A stretch of DNA of 64,000 nt from Catellatospora vulcania. GTDB taxonomy: Bacteria > Actinomycetota > Actinomycetes > Mycobacteriales > Micromonosporaceae. The stretch lies in NCBI RefSeq assembly GCF_009720385.1, contig NZ_ML769302.1:248001-312000 (forward strand), given 5' to 3'. Below are positions 45,288 through 53,779 of this stretch, piece after piece; position 1 is the first letter of the stretch; every line of letters begins with the position of its first letter. A model generated the notes under the pieces. It was not told the origin of the DNA and made no database searches. It worked only from the letters and a program-made list of their open reading frames with translations. The position numbers and the translations under genes were made by a program.

Positions 45288-46006
45288 GGCGTCCATCAAA
45301 GCACGGGTCAGCCGCACCACGAACTACCCGATTCGGACATGCATGTCGCCAGAGTCGCTCCACGTCAGGACCTTTCGGCGCATGCCCGACGTGCGAGACA
45401 CCCGGAATCTCCCCATGAGAGTTCCATTCATCACCACAACGGCCACGGCCCGCCGGACAACCGGACAGTACCGCTCATTACGTCCCAGCCGTTTTCGGCC
45501 ATTCGGACAGTAGCGGATGATTCATGACAGGAGCAGAGGGGCGCGAGGCCGTCAACATGACCCATGCCGTTTTGACTGCATTGATGTATTATGATCAGTC
45601 TGATTTGCTCAATTTTCAGGGTTTAGAGCATGGTTTGTACACTATGGCTTCGTATTCGCAGCCGCACACTTTGCCACCTTTACGTCCAACTCGCGTTCGG
45701 CGAGAGGGAGACGCTGACGTCGACATTAGACTTAGGGAGGCACACGCCTCCGGGCCACAGCACGTCCGATTGGCATGTTTGTCTTCTTAGCATCGCCAAT
45801 TAGTGCATTTTGCTCGATCGGCACTATTCGGCAGATAATGCGCAACTTATCTTTCTGAATGGTTGTTTCATCGATGACTGCTGTCGTGTCCACATTCCTC
45901 TGACATGCCACCGCCCGGTGCGGTCCAGCGCCACCATCGATCGCCTGACAAGAACGGCCTCCTCCCGACAGTCGCCGGGAGGAGGCCGTCTGTTCAGCTC
46001 ACACCA
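45288..46006. other. gene-poor intergenic stretch with AT-rich centre
   Basis: 719 bp. It must contain the promoter of the six-gene operon near 45290-45400. From about 45540 to 45900 the DNA is clearly AT-rich (for example GTATTATGATCAGTCTGATT, GCTCAATTTTCAGGGTTTAG), unlike its surroundings. Only an 88-codon frame (45524-45790) without family resemblance is open there; I do not call it a gene. The 3' end holds the cellulase terminator. Confidence 0.6.
45954..45989 (-). terminator. terminator of the GH6 cellulase gene
   Basis: ACGGCCTCCTCCCG and CGGGAGGAGGCCGT form a perfect 14-bp stem with an 8-nt loop, 17 nt beyond the stop codon on the minus strand. Confidence 0.85.
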
Positions 46007-47863
46007 TCAGGAGAGCGGCGGGTAGGCGTTCGCCATCAGCTCGGCGAACTGGGCCGAGAACCACGCGCCCGAGATCGGGGCGTTGGGCAGGGCGCCGGTC
46101 AGGTTGTTGCCGTTGAGGCCGTTACCGGTGTAGGTCGGGTCGCACATCCGGTCGAAGCCCTTGCCCTCGTTGTTCGGGATGAGCGACGACGAACCGTCGG
46201 ACTCGCCCGGGGGCTTCACCCACACGTACGCGTCGATGCCGGTCGCCGGGTTGGCCCGGGGACGCTCGCCCAGACCCGCGCCGGACTGGTTGCACCAGTT
46301 GCCCGCGTGGATGCGGCGGTCGATGCGCGACTGGTTGATGAAGGTGTCGACCACCGTCGAGGTGCTCGCCGCGGTCGGCCGCGCCGAACCGCCCCAGCCG
46401 TTGCGCGAGGTGTCGATCAGCATGCCGATGTTCGACGGGAAGCCCTCCGACACCAGCCGGGTGCGGAACGCCTGCGCGAACGACTGCTCGTCGACGTACT
46501 GGTTCCAGTCCACCCACTTGCTCTGCCGCACCGAGGTGCCGTTCACGGAGCTGCCGATGGTGAAGAACGGCTCGACCAGGGCCGAGTAGTTGGCGGTGTT
46601 CGCGATGAAGCCGTGCACCTTGTCGACGGTGCTGCCCTCGGCGGTCGCCGCCTCCTTGAACTTCAGCGCCGACGGGCCGAAGTTGGTGTCCCAGCCGATC
46701 CAGCCGTGGTGGGCGGCGTCGATGTAGTTGTAGACGTTGGAGATCGCGCCCAGCTTGTTCAGCGCATACCCGATGCCCTTGACGTAGCCGCCGTTGGAGT
46801 TCATCGTCGCGCACTTGGCGATGTTCAGGTTCGTCACCAGGTTCGGCAGCGAGTCGATCTCGACGATCGTCACGATGCGCAGCGGCGCGTACTTCGACTG
46901 GCCCATGATCGCGGCGATCGGGTCGATGTACTCGGTCTTGTACCGCGGCAGGTCGTCCACGCCCAGCTCGCCGTTGGAGGCGAGGGCGGCGCAGTCACGG
47001 CCGGGCAGGTTGTAGATCACGAACTGCACGGTCAGCGGGCCGCTGCCGGCGTTGTACTGCCGCAGCGCCTCGTCCAGGTGGTCGGCCAGGCCCATCGAGC
47101 CGTTCGAGCTGCTGCCCGACGTGCCCGCGATGGCCGCGATCCGGTCCAGCCAGACGGCGGTGGACACGTTCGACACGCGGCTGCCGCCCGAGACGGAGGC
47201 CGCCTTCGCGCTCCACTCCGGGTTGACGTAGCCGCGGGCGCCCGAATACGGGTTGTCCACCTTCACGCCGGGCACGGTCGGGCTGGTGCTCGGGCTGGGC
47301 GGCGCGCTCGGCGAGGCGCTCGGGCTGGCCGGCGCGCTCGGGCTGGCGCTGGGGCTCGCCGGAGTGCTCGGCGACGCGCTCGGGCTGGTGGGCGTGCTGG
47401 GGCTCGCGGTCGGGGTGACTCCGCCGACGGTGCACGCGACGTTGTTCAGAGTGAACGCCGTCGGCTTCGGGTTGCTGCCGGTCCACCGGCCGTTGAAGCC
47501 GATGCTGGTCGACGCGCCGGTGCCCAGGCCGCCGTTCCAGGACAGGTTGGTGGCGGTGACGTTCGCGCCGGAGGCGGTCCAGTTCGCCGACCAGCCCTGG
47601 GTGAACGTCTGCCCGCTCGGGAAGGCGAACTTCAGGGACCAGCTGGTGATCGCGTCACCGGTGTTCTTGACGACCACGGTGCCGGTGAAGCCGCCGGTGC
47701 CGGCGCCCTCACTCCAGTCGTTCGTGGTGTACGTGATGTCGCAGCCGGGGGCGGCGTGCGCCATGGTCGCGGGAATCGTGACAAGGCCGGCGAAGACGAG
47801 GGTGCTCGCGCCGGTCAGCGCGATGACTTTGCGCCTTCCGGACAGCCGGATCGGGAATTTCAT
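46007..47863 (-). CDS. secreted GH6 cellulase with N-terminal CBM2
   Basis: 618 aa. Signal peptide to about residue 37 (LVTIPATMAHA). CBM2 at about 38-140 with the three surface tryptophans in TSWSL, GWSANW and LSWNG. A Pro/Ser/Thr linker of about 50 residues follows, then GH6 (190-618): FVIYNLPGRDCAALASNGE, IVEIDSLPNLVTNLNIAKC, AHHGWIGW, DTSRNGWGG and VWVKPPGESDG. It hydrolyses beta-1,4-glucan with inversion; endo- versus cellobiohydrolase cannot be told here. ATG 47863 has AAGGAG upstream. Two CebR-like operators lie in the leader/promoter, so cellobiose induction is expected. Confidence 0.93.
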   Translation of the reverse strand: MKFPIRLSGRRKVIALTGASTLVFAGLVTIPATMAHAAPGCDITYTTNDWSEGAGTGGFTGTVVVKNTGDAITSWSLKFAFPSGQTFTQGWSANWTASGANVTATNLSWNGGLGTGASTSIGFNGRWTGSNPKPTAFTLNNVACTVGGVTPTASPSTPTSPSASPSTPASPSASPSAPASPSASPSAPPSPSTSPTVPGVKVDNPYSGARGYVNPEWSAKAASVSGGSRVSNVSTAVWLDRIAAIAGTSGSSSNGSMGLADHLDEALRQYNAGSGPLTVQFVIYNLPGRDCAALASNGELGVDDLPRYKTEYIDPIAAIMGQSKYAPLRIVTIVEIDSLPNLVTNLNIAKCATMNSNGGYVKGIGYALNKLGAISNVYNYIDAAHHGWIGWDTNFGPSALKFKEAATAEGSTVDKVHGFIANTANYSALVEPFFTIGSSVNGTSVRQSKWVDWNQYVDEQSFAQAFRTRLVSEGFPSNIGMLIDTSRNGWGGSARPTAASTSTVVDTFINQSRIDRRIHAGNWCNQSGAGLGERPRANPATGIDAYVWVKPPGESDGSSSLIPNNEGKGFDRMCDPTYTGNGLNGNNLTGALPNAPISGAWFSAQFAELMANAYPPLS

Positions 47864-48062
47864 GCCATCTCCTTGGGCGGTGACCGTGGCCCGGTCAGGG
47901 CACGGTGTCGACCCGCGGGCACGGCCGAGAAGGGGATGGCCGCGCAGAGGGTCGCAGGTGGTACGTACGCCCGGCCCGGCGGGCGCGAAATGATCGACCG
48001 GATCGCTCCGGTGGTACCTCCGCCGTCCCGGTGACCCGGGTGCCCTCGGCGGCAAGATCGCG

Positions 48063-48076
48063 TGGGCGCGCTCCCA
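48063..48076. promoter_or_regulatory. CebR-like operator, downstream box
   Basis: TGGGCGCGCTCCCA differs from the streptomycete CebR consensus TGGGAGCGCTCCCA at one position. It lies about 200 nt upstream of the cellulase start, within the expected early transcribed region. Confidence 0.7.
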
Positions 48077-48138
48077 AACGCGAACGGCCTTATGTTTGCA
48101 CAGTCGTAACGCGCACACAACACTTCCGTCGATTAATC

Positions 48139-48152
48139 TGGAAGCGCTCCCA
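48139..48152. promoter_or_regulatory. CebR-like operator, upstream box
   Basis: TGGAAGCGCTCCCA differs from TGGGAGCGCTCCCA at one position. Between this box and the one at 48063-48076 lies a possible promoter on the minus strand (TTGTGT, 17 nt, AAACAT), so the two sites would flank it. Confidence 0.75.
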
Positions 48153-48175
48153 TCGACTGCTGACGACGCGACCCG

Positions 48176-48430
48176 TTGGACGGGACCCCGCCCGCGCAGG
48201 CTCCGCTGGTCTCGTCGAACGACTACACCGACAACGGGGAGCACCCATGGGGCGGCCCCGGCCTCCCAGGCACGTTCACCTTCGACGCCCAGGGCGACCC
48301 GGACGTCGTGTCCTACCGCCACCGCTTCTCGTGGTCGGACCGGACCGGCGTCGTCCAGGCGCCGAGCCCCGGCGCGGCGGTGAGCCTCCAGCTCGCCCCG
48401 CAGACGTCGCGGGATGACACGCTCGAGGCG
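48176..48430 (+). pseudogene. remnant of a secreted LamG-type/repeat protein gene
   Basis: The plus strand reads APLVSSNDYTDNGEHPWGGP, then GLPGTFTFDAQGDPDVVSYR and FSWSDRTGVVQAPSPGAA. This VVSS(T/N)DY...GxxGxFTF...DVVSY pattern occurs between domains of large actinobacterial LamG/secreted proteins. There is no start, signal or domain around it and the frame then runs into the antisense of the ABC permease end, so it looks like a broken internal piece. Confidence 0.5.
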
Positions 48431-48476
48431 CCCCCCATCATGCCGACGAGCAGCGTGATCGAGGCGACGCGCCCGG

Positions 48477-49700
48477 TCAGGAGCGCAGGGCGTCTGCCGG
48501 CTGAACCCGGGACGCCGCGATCGCCGGGTAGACACCTGCCAGCAGCCCGGTGACCATGCCGACCACCGGACCACCGCCGAGCACCATCGGATCGAGGATG
48601 ACGAGCCAGGACTTCGCCAGGCTGGTCGCGGCGGTGACGTGTATGCCGGCGATGGTTCCCACCACGCCGCCGACCAGCCCGAGTCCCGCAGTCTCCAGGC
48701 AGAACTGCGCCGCGACGGCACGGCGGGACGCTCCCACGGCACGACGAAGGCCGATCTCCGCTCTGCGCTCGAGCACTGACACGTACGAGACATTGCTGAC
48801 GCCCAGCGCGCCGATCACCAACGAGACCAGCGCGAGACCGAGAAAGAGCGCCTGCGTCTCCCGCTCGACGCCTGCACGCAGCGAACGCAGGTCCGGCGGC
48901 ACCAGGACCGCGAGGTCGTCGGGCGCCTGGGGGGCGATGACGAACGGCAGCTCGCGCGCCACCTGGTCCGCTGCCCCGAGTTGGGTTCTGACGACCATCT
49001 CCGAAACGGAGAACCGCAGCCCGGGTTGCCCGCTCGCGGCCCAGTACGGCAGCACCACCGCGCCAGTTATACCCGCGTTGCCGGCGGGCGCCTGATAGAC
49101 ACCCAGAACCACGTACGGCACGTCAGCCACGAACACCATTGCGCCGGGCCCCGCACCTGCCTCGCCGAAGAGTCGCGTCGCGGCCACCGAGTCCACCAGA
49201 GCAACCCGGTCGTGCCGGTTCTCGTGCCCGACGTCGAACATCCGGCCGCTGAGCATCGTCGCGCCGGCGGCCGTCAGGCCACCGTCCTGGGCCGCCAGCA
49301 CTGTCGCCTCGCTCCACGGCGCGTCGTCGTGACGGATGTTCGAGATCGCGGGGTGCCCGTCTGCCTGGGCCACCAAGCCCGCGTCCCGGACGCCGTTCAG
49401 CTCCGTCACCCGCAGGCGCTGGTCGACCTCCGGTCGGGCGACGCGCGCACTCGAATCGAGCACCGGGAATCTCACCCGCACCTCGGTAGCGGTGAGTTCA
49501 TCGAACTTGGCGTTGACCGCCTGGGCGGCGCTGGCGGTGATTCCCAGCGTGGCAACGGCCGCGCAGATGCCGAACGCGACACCCAAGGCGGTGAGCATGG
49601 CGCGTCCGCGACGCCCACCCATGGCCTGCAGGGCTTGCGCGACGACGTCCCGGGCCGGAGTGGTGGCCCGGGAGGGCCCTGACTGGTCAGCAGACGGCAC
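48477..49700 (-). CDS. MacB/FtsX-type ABC transporter permease
   Basis: 407 aa. One N-terminal helix ([20 protein letters not shown]), a large extracytoplasmic MacB-core-like domain, and three C-terminal helices. [28 protein letters not shown] is the conserved FtsX/MacB cytoplasmic loop. It transmits ATP hydrolysis to a periplasm-side movement rather than forming a channel. It overlaps the ATPase gene by 14 nt and is last in a four-gene operon with a fusion protein and a lipoprotein. Confidence 0.9.
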   Translation of the reverse strand: MPSADQSGPSRATTPARDVVAQALQAMGGRRGRAMLTALGVAFGICAAVATLGITASAAQAVNAKFDELTATEVRVRFPVLDSSARVARPEVDQRLRVTELNGVRDAGLVAQADGHPAISNIRHDDAPWSEATVLAAQDGGLTAAGATMLSGRMFDVGHENRHDRVALVDSVAATRLFGEAGAGPGAMVFVADVPYVVLGVYQAPAGNAGITGAVVLPYWAASGQPGLRFSVSEMVVRTQLGAADQVARELPFVIAPQAPDDLAVLVPPDLRSLRAGVERETQALFLGLALVSLVIGALGVSNVSYVSVLERRAEIGLRRAVGASRRAVAAQFCLETAGLGLVGGVVGTIAGIHVTAATSLAKSWLVILDPMVLGGGPVVGMVTGLLAGVYPAIAASRVQPADALRS

Positions 49701-50340
49701 CGTCGACCACCTTCACGACCCGATCGGCGCATGCCGACACAGTGTCGTCGTGGGTCACCACGATCAGTGACCGCTCTGGGGTGACCAGGCGCCGGAGCAG
49801 ATCCATGACATGCGTCGAGTTCTCCCGGTCGAGGTTTCCGGTGGGTTCGTCACACAGAATCACCGACGGCGAGTGCACGATCGCCCGCGCCACCGCGACA
49901 CGCTGCCGTTCTCCGCCTGAGAGTGTCGCGGGCCGGGCATCGAGCCGGTGGCCCAGCCCGACCTGGACGAGCGCGTCCGTCGCCAGTCGGGCCCGCTCAC
50001 GGCGCGGCCATCCCTGATGGACCAGCGGCAGCATCACATTGCCCACGCAGTTCAGGTGCGCAACGAGGTGGAAGGCTTGAAACACGAACCCGAGCGAGAC
50101 AGCGCGCAGAGAGGTCAGTTCGCGCTCCCTCAGCATCGAGGTGTCGGTGCCGTCCAGCAGGTACCGCCCGGATGTCGGCACGTCGAGCAAGCCAAGGATA
50201 TTGAGCAGGGTGGACTTTCCGGCGCCCGACGGTCCGACGATGGCCGTCATCTCGCCGCGCCGGATCTCGAGGTTCACTCCGCGCAGGGCCGATACGGCCG
50301 CGGCTCCTGCAAACGTCTTGGTGACGTCCGTCAGCTGCAC
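49687..50340 (-). CDS. MacB/LolD-type ABC transporter ATPase
   Basis: About 217 aa. Walker [11 protein letters not shown]-loop [14 protein letters not shown], signature LSGGERQR, Walker [13 protein letters not shown], switch histidine VVTHDD. The short L-loop and EPTGNLD are typical of MacB/LolD ATPases. GTG 50340 is given as the start; upstream TTG 50355 or GTG 50388 would overlap the fusion-protein gene. No strong ribosome site, so coupling to the preceding gene is likely. Confidence 0.9.
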   Translation of the reverse strand: MQLTDVTKTFAGAAAVSALRGVNLEIRRGEMTAIVGPSGAGKSTLLNILGLLDVPTSGRYLLDGTDTSMLRERELTSLRAVSLGFVFQAFHLVAHLNCVGNVMLPLVHQGWPRRERARLATDALVQVGLGHRLDARPATLSGGERQRVAVARAIVHSPSVILCDEPTGNLDRENSTHVMDLLRRLVTPERSLIVVTHDDTVSACADRVVKVVDGAVC

Positions 50341-50347
50341 TACGGCG

Positions 50348-51523
50348 TCACCCAACGGAGCCACCGTTGCGGGAGCCGACCGCCACACGTGCGCCGGCGG
50401 TGAGCTCGGCCGGGCCGGTCACCGCTGCGCGCCCGTCCACGATGAACAGGACGTCCACCGGGACGGCCGTCAGACCGGACGCCGACCACAGGCGAACTTC
50501 GACCTGGCCGCCCGGCTTGGTCCACAGGGCCGACACCGGGACGATGACGGCCTCACGAGGACTCTCCCGCAAAACGACCCGAACCGACATCGGCATGCCC
50601 TCGGTCAGCCCTTCGCCAGAGTTGACGGCAATCTTGAACGTCGCCTCGTAGGTCGTCTCGTTCTGCTCGGCCGACGTGACCGTCTTGACCCCTGCGAGGG
50701 TGATCGCTTTTCCTTCAGCAGGCCCCCCACTGATCGAAATGTCGAGGCCGGCAGGCAGCTCTCCGAGCTCTGCTCGTTCATCCTCGCTGAGTGTCGTCAC
50801 CACCTGCCACCCGCCCGACGCCAGCGTGAGGAGGACCTGGTCGCCCTTGTCGCCGACCGCGGCGTTGACCTCCACCACGGTCGCCGGCAATGCGGGAAGG
50901 AACACGACCTCGTTCATGGGCAGCAGCCCGCCGAGGACCGCGGCAGGCGGTGCCGTAAGAGCGGGCGACGCCGTAGGAGCTGGCACCGTAGGAGCGGGCG
51001 CTGTGTCGGTAGGCACCGGATAACCGACGTCCTTGTAGAGACGAGCGACCTTCCCGGCGGTGGCGCGATCGTAGACGCCGTTACCCCGCAGACCGAGGGC
51101 CAGCCGCAACTGGCGGATGTCGGGCCCTTCGTCGCCGAGACGGAGATCGCGATAGCTGGCGAACTTCCCCTCCAGCGCGATGAGCGGTCTTCCGGACACC
51201 ACCGCGACCAGCTGGCGGTTGCGCACCTGGCCACCCCGCTTCACCGGTAGATCGGTGACGACCGACCTACCGCCGGAGACCGTGGGTCCCTGCACGGACG
51301 ACCGCGACTGGCGGCTGAGCCTGCCTTCAAGGACGAACCCGTCGGAGAGGGGTCCCTCCTCCACGACGGCGGTCAGCACGGACGGCGGAGGCGGTCCCGC
51401 CTCCGCCGCTCGCTGGGCGGGCGTCCGCGCGCGGGACGCGACGGCCCAGACGGACAGTGTCGCCGCGATGACCGCAACCATGATCGCCGCAATGGTCACT
51501 GCTCTGCGCTTACCGACCGTCAT
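50348..51523 (-). CDS. MacA/HlyD-like membrane fusion protein with peptidoglycan-binding domain
   Basis: 391 aa. Single N-terminal helix (AVTIAAIMVAVIAATLSVWA), then a VLTAVVEEGPLSDGFVLEGR barrel start, an inserted PG_binding_1-like domain (DLRLGDEGPDIRQLRLAL then GNGVYDRATAGKVARLYKDV), an Ala/Pro/Thr linker, and a C-terminal beta-barrel (MPMSVRVVLRESPREAVIVP). The peptidoglycan module suits a Gram-positive envelope. ATG 51523 overlaps the lipoprotein stop by 4 nt (ATGA). It probably links the MacB-type permease to wall or lipoprotein. Confidence 0.88.
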   Translation of the reverse strand: MTVGKRRAVTIAAIMVAVIAATLSVWAVASRARTPAQRAAEAGPPPPSVLTAVVEEGPLSDGFVLEGRLSRQSRSSVQGPTVSGGRSVVTDLPVKRGGQVRNRQLVAVVSGRPLIALEGKFASYRDLRLGDEGPDIRQLRLALGLRGNGVYDRATAGKVARLYKDVGYPVPTDTAPAPTVPAPTASPALTAPPAAVLGGLLPMNEVVFLPALPATVVEVNAAVGDKGDQVLLTLASGGWQVVTTLSEDERAELGELPAGLDISISGGPAEGKAITLAGVKTVTSAEQNETTYEATFKIAVNSGEGLTEGMPMSVRVVLRESPREAVIVPVSALWTKPGGQVEVRLWSASGLTAVPVDVLFIVDGRAAVTGPAELTAGARVAVGSRNGGSVG

Positions 51524-52443
51524 GCCTTCAACATCTCCTGACCCTTCTTCAACGCCTCCCGCACCATCGCGTTCCACGCGACCACATCGGCCTCGTACTT
51601 GGCCAGCGTTTCGACCGACCCCTCCGCCCGGGCGACCGCGACCGCTTCGTCAAGACCCACCGACCTGGTGCAGGTCGTCTCAGCTGTCGCGATCTTGATT
51701 TCAGCCGCCACAGCAGCATCGAGGGCCTTGTTGTCGGCGCGGTCGATGCCCTTGTAGAGCTGCCGCGCCTTGTCCTTCATGTCGGCAAATCTCGTGACAC
51801 CCGTATAGCCCGCCTTTTCGACGCATGCCTTCCAGCTGTCCATGGCGGCCAACACCTTCGGGTCACTCTCGACCTCACGTGTCGTGCCCTGTCGAACGAG
51901 GTTGGCCGACGTGAACGAGAGCCGAAGGTACTCATTCAGGTCACCGAACAAGCCTGAGCGGACCTCGCCGAGACAACCGGCGCGGGGAATCGCTACTTTG
52001 GCGCCGTCTGGGGCATTGAAGGTGACCCGTTCCTCCTCCGGCCCGTACTTCGCGGTGGTGAGGCTGCTCTTGTACGAGTCAGGCGTCCGCGCATAGGCCG
52101 ATTTCTCATCCGGCTGCGGAGGCTCTGGTAGCTGACGGGGGTCGAGACCGTATCCGACGCGGGCAGCATCGGCGGGATCGGGCGAAATAGGCTGACGCCC
52201 CTTCGACTCATCCCCTACCGGAGCCTCTTCCGGGAAGATTTTGAAACCCTTCTTCGTCAAGCAGCGCCGAACAAGCCTGCGCTCGATGTCTTCGACCTGT
52301 TTGAACTGCTGTTGAGCAGAGTCCCAGGCCATTTGCGCCCGAGCAGCGGCCGCCTTTGTATCCGGCGAGTCGGAGTCACCACCGCATCCGCTGAGACCTA
52401 CCAACAGCATTGCCGCCACACACAGCGCTCGACGTCGTCCCAT
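51520..52443 (-). CDS. lipoprotein of the ABC operon, unknown family
   Basis: 307 aa. RRRALCVAAMLLVGLSGC is a lipoprotein signal with lipobox LSGC. The mature part is charged and helical with paired cysteines (RRCLTKKGF, RAGCLGEV, WKACVEKAGY, ETTCTRSVG). This Cys spacing recurs in secreted actinobacterial proteins but I do not recognise a named domain. First gene of the lipoprotein-MacA-ATPase-permease operon, coupled to the fusion protein by a 4-nt overlap, so it is probably part of that export or sensing complex. Confidence 0.75.
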   Translation of the reverse strand: MGRRRALCVAAMLLVGLSGCGGDSDSPDTKAAAARAQMAWDSAQQQFKQVEDIERRLVRRCLTKKGFKIFPEEAPVGDESKGRQPISPDPADAARVGYGLDPRQLPEPPQPDEKSAYARTPDSYKSSLTTAKYGPEEERVTFNAPDGAKVAIPRAGCLGEVRSGLFGDLNEYLRLSFTSANLVRQGTTREVESDPKVLAAMDSWKACVEKAGYTGVTRFADMKDKARQLYKGIDRADNKALDAAVAAEIKIATAETTCTRSVGLDEAVAVARAEGSVETLAKYEADVVAWNAMVREALKKGQEMLKA

Positions 52444-52708
52444 CGCGATTACCCAGCATTCCTTACTGACTGTTGTCCGAACAGGACGGCGTCCCGCTTT
52501 CGCGGAGAATACCCCGCGTAAGCGGGACGCCGGGACCGCTTCCTGAAACCGCAAGCGCCGGATGTCGCCCGCACAGAAGACGATCAGTGTAAAAAGAAGA
52601 GCGGGTCTCCGGCACTGCCGGAGTCGCAAGGCGCAGCAGGAAACTCGACCACGCCGTCAACTTGAGCGAACAGAACCTCAGCTGGCCGAGGCTGTCACTT
52701 GCCGCAAG

Positions 52709-53080
52709 TTAGCAAGTGCTCCATTCATGGCCCTCGCCCTTGTCGTTCCAACCCGCGGCGTAGCTCAGCTCCCACCCGTCACCCAGCACAGCCATCGTGG
52801 TGTCGGACCAGGTGCCGTAGTCGCACACGTGCGCCGTCAGCGAGTAGAAGTTCCGCCACGAGCTGTCAGCGCGGAAGATCTCCGGCTGGCTGTTGTTCCA
52901 CCAGTTGTTGCTGTAGTTGAACCGGTACATCGAGTTGTTGGTGCTGAAGTTCGAGTCCTTGTAGACGCAGAAGTAGCCGTCATAGCAGTTCCGGTCCACG
53001 GCCTGCGCCGGCGAGGCCATCCCGACCGTCGCAAATGCGGCTGCCAGGATCCCTATGGCCAGGGTTCGTCCTACCTTCAT
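52709..53080 (-). CDS. secreted peptidase inhibitor I36-like protein
   Basis: 123 aa. Signal peptide to about residue 27 (VGMASPAQA), then a small Cys/Tyr/Trp-rich domain: NCYDGYFCVYKDSNFS, NYSNNWWNNSQPEIF, SSWRNFYSLTAHVCDYG and a final C. This matches the crystallin-like I36 inhibitor group known from Streptomyces, which inhibits metallopeptidases. ATG 53080 has GGGGAGG upstream. It stands alone between the ABC operon and the IS66 remnant. Confidence 0.8.
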   Translation of the reverse strand: MKVGRTLAIGILAAAFATVGMASPAQAVDRNCYDGYFCVYKDSNFSTNNSMYRFNYSNNWWNNSQPEIFRADSSWRNFYSLTAHVCDYGTWSDTTMAVLGDGWELSYAAGWNDKGEGHEWSTC

Positions 53081-53779
53081 TCTGCATTTCCTCCCCGCGA
53101 CTGAGTCCACCGATATTGAGTCGCGCAAGCGACCAGCAGGCCTGCAGGTCCCTGCCCGATCCCGCGCGGCGCGCCATCGACAGACCGACTAATTGAATTG
53201 CTTCGAAGCAATGCGAGATTAGCGTTCGTCAACTTCTCGTGCTGCCCCGTCAGGTCGATCGATAACGCTCGAATGTCTCTTTCGCTGGATTGGTAATACT
53301 AAATTGTCTGATACGTTCCATATGCTTGTGACGTTGATTACATTCGAAAGGTCAGCTGGCTGCTGTCAGCCAGTGACATACCTCGAAGAAGCAATGAGTA
53401 TGTGCAGGACGTTCTGACCCTGTGGCGGTTGTCTGCAGACAGAACCGGATCGTGACGAAGTCTTTGCGCGCCTTGGGTTGCCCGCATGGTCCCGGAGCTC
53501 TTCTGCCCGAGTTCGACCATGCGTATCGACTGCTCGGAACCGTTGTTTCGAACGGAACCCGCATGTCGTCGGCGAACCGCAGGATGTCTTCGCGCCGGTC
53601 GAGCAGCCTGCGGGCCATAGCCGCCAGTAACGTCGCTGACGGCCATGAAACGGGGCCGATGCCCGTGCTTGGTTCCGCAGCCCTCAAAGCAGAACTGAGG
53701 TTCTACTCCGTCCGCTGCGGACTGCGGCCCCCAACTTGCGACCTGACCGCCGACGTCGGGCCAAGGCGACCCGGTGGTT
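53081..53779. other. gene-poor region with AT-rich part and IS66 remnant
   Basis: About 700 bp without an intact gene. 53180-53350 is AT-rich (for example TTGGTAATACTAAATTGTCT) and resembles the AT-rich stretch at 45540-45900 in composition. The IS66 remnant fills 53345-53690. The rest shows no convincing frame. Confidence 0.6.
53345..53690 (-). pseudogene. decayed IS66-type transposase, C-terminal fragment
   Basis: Minus-strand pieces in different frames give ARRLLDRREDILRFADDMRV-PFE (about 53560-53640), then NNGSEQSIRMVELGQKSSGT-MRATQGAQ (about 53470-53560), then remnants such as DFVTIRFCLQTTATGSE. This is the order of the IS66 transposase C-terminus (VPFDNNQAERDLRMVK... ISG...). At least two frameshifts and no ends are present, so it is inactive. 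No terminal inverted repeats were found. Confidence 0.7.

Noticed and set aside
45524-45790. 88-codon ORF in the AT-rich stretch
   Set aside because: No ribosome site, no coding-type third-position GC bias and no recognisable sequence.
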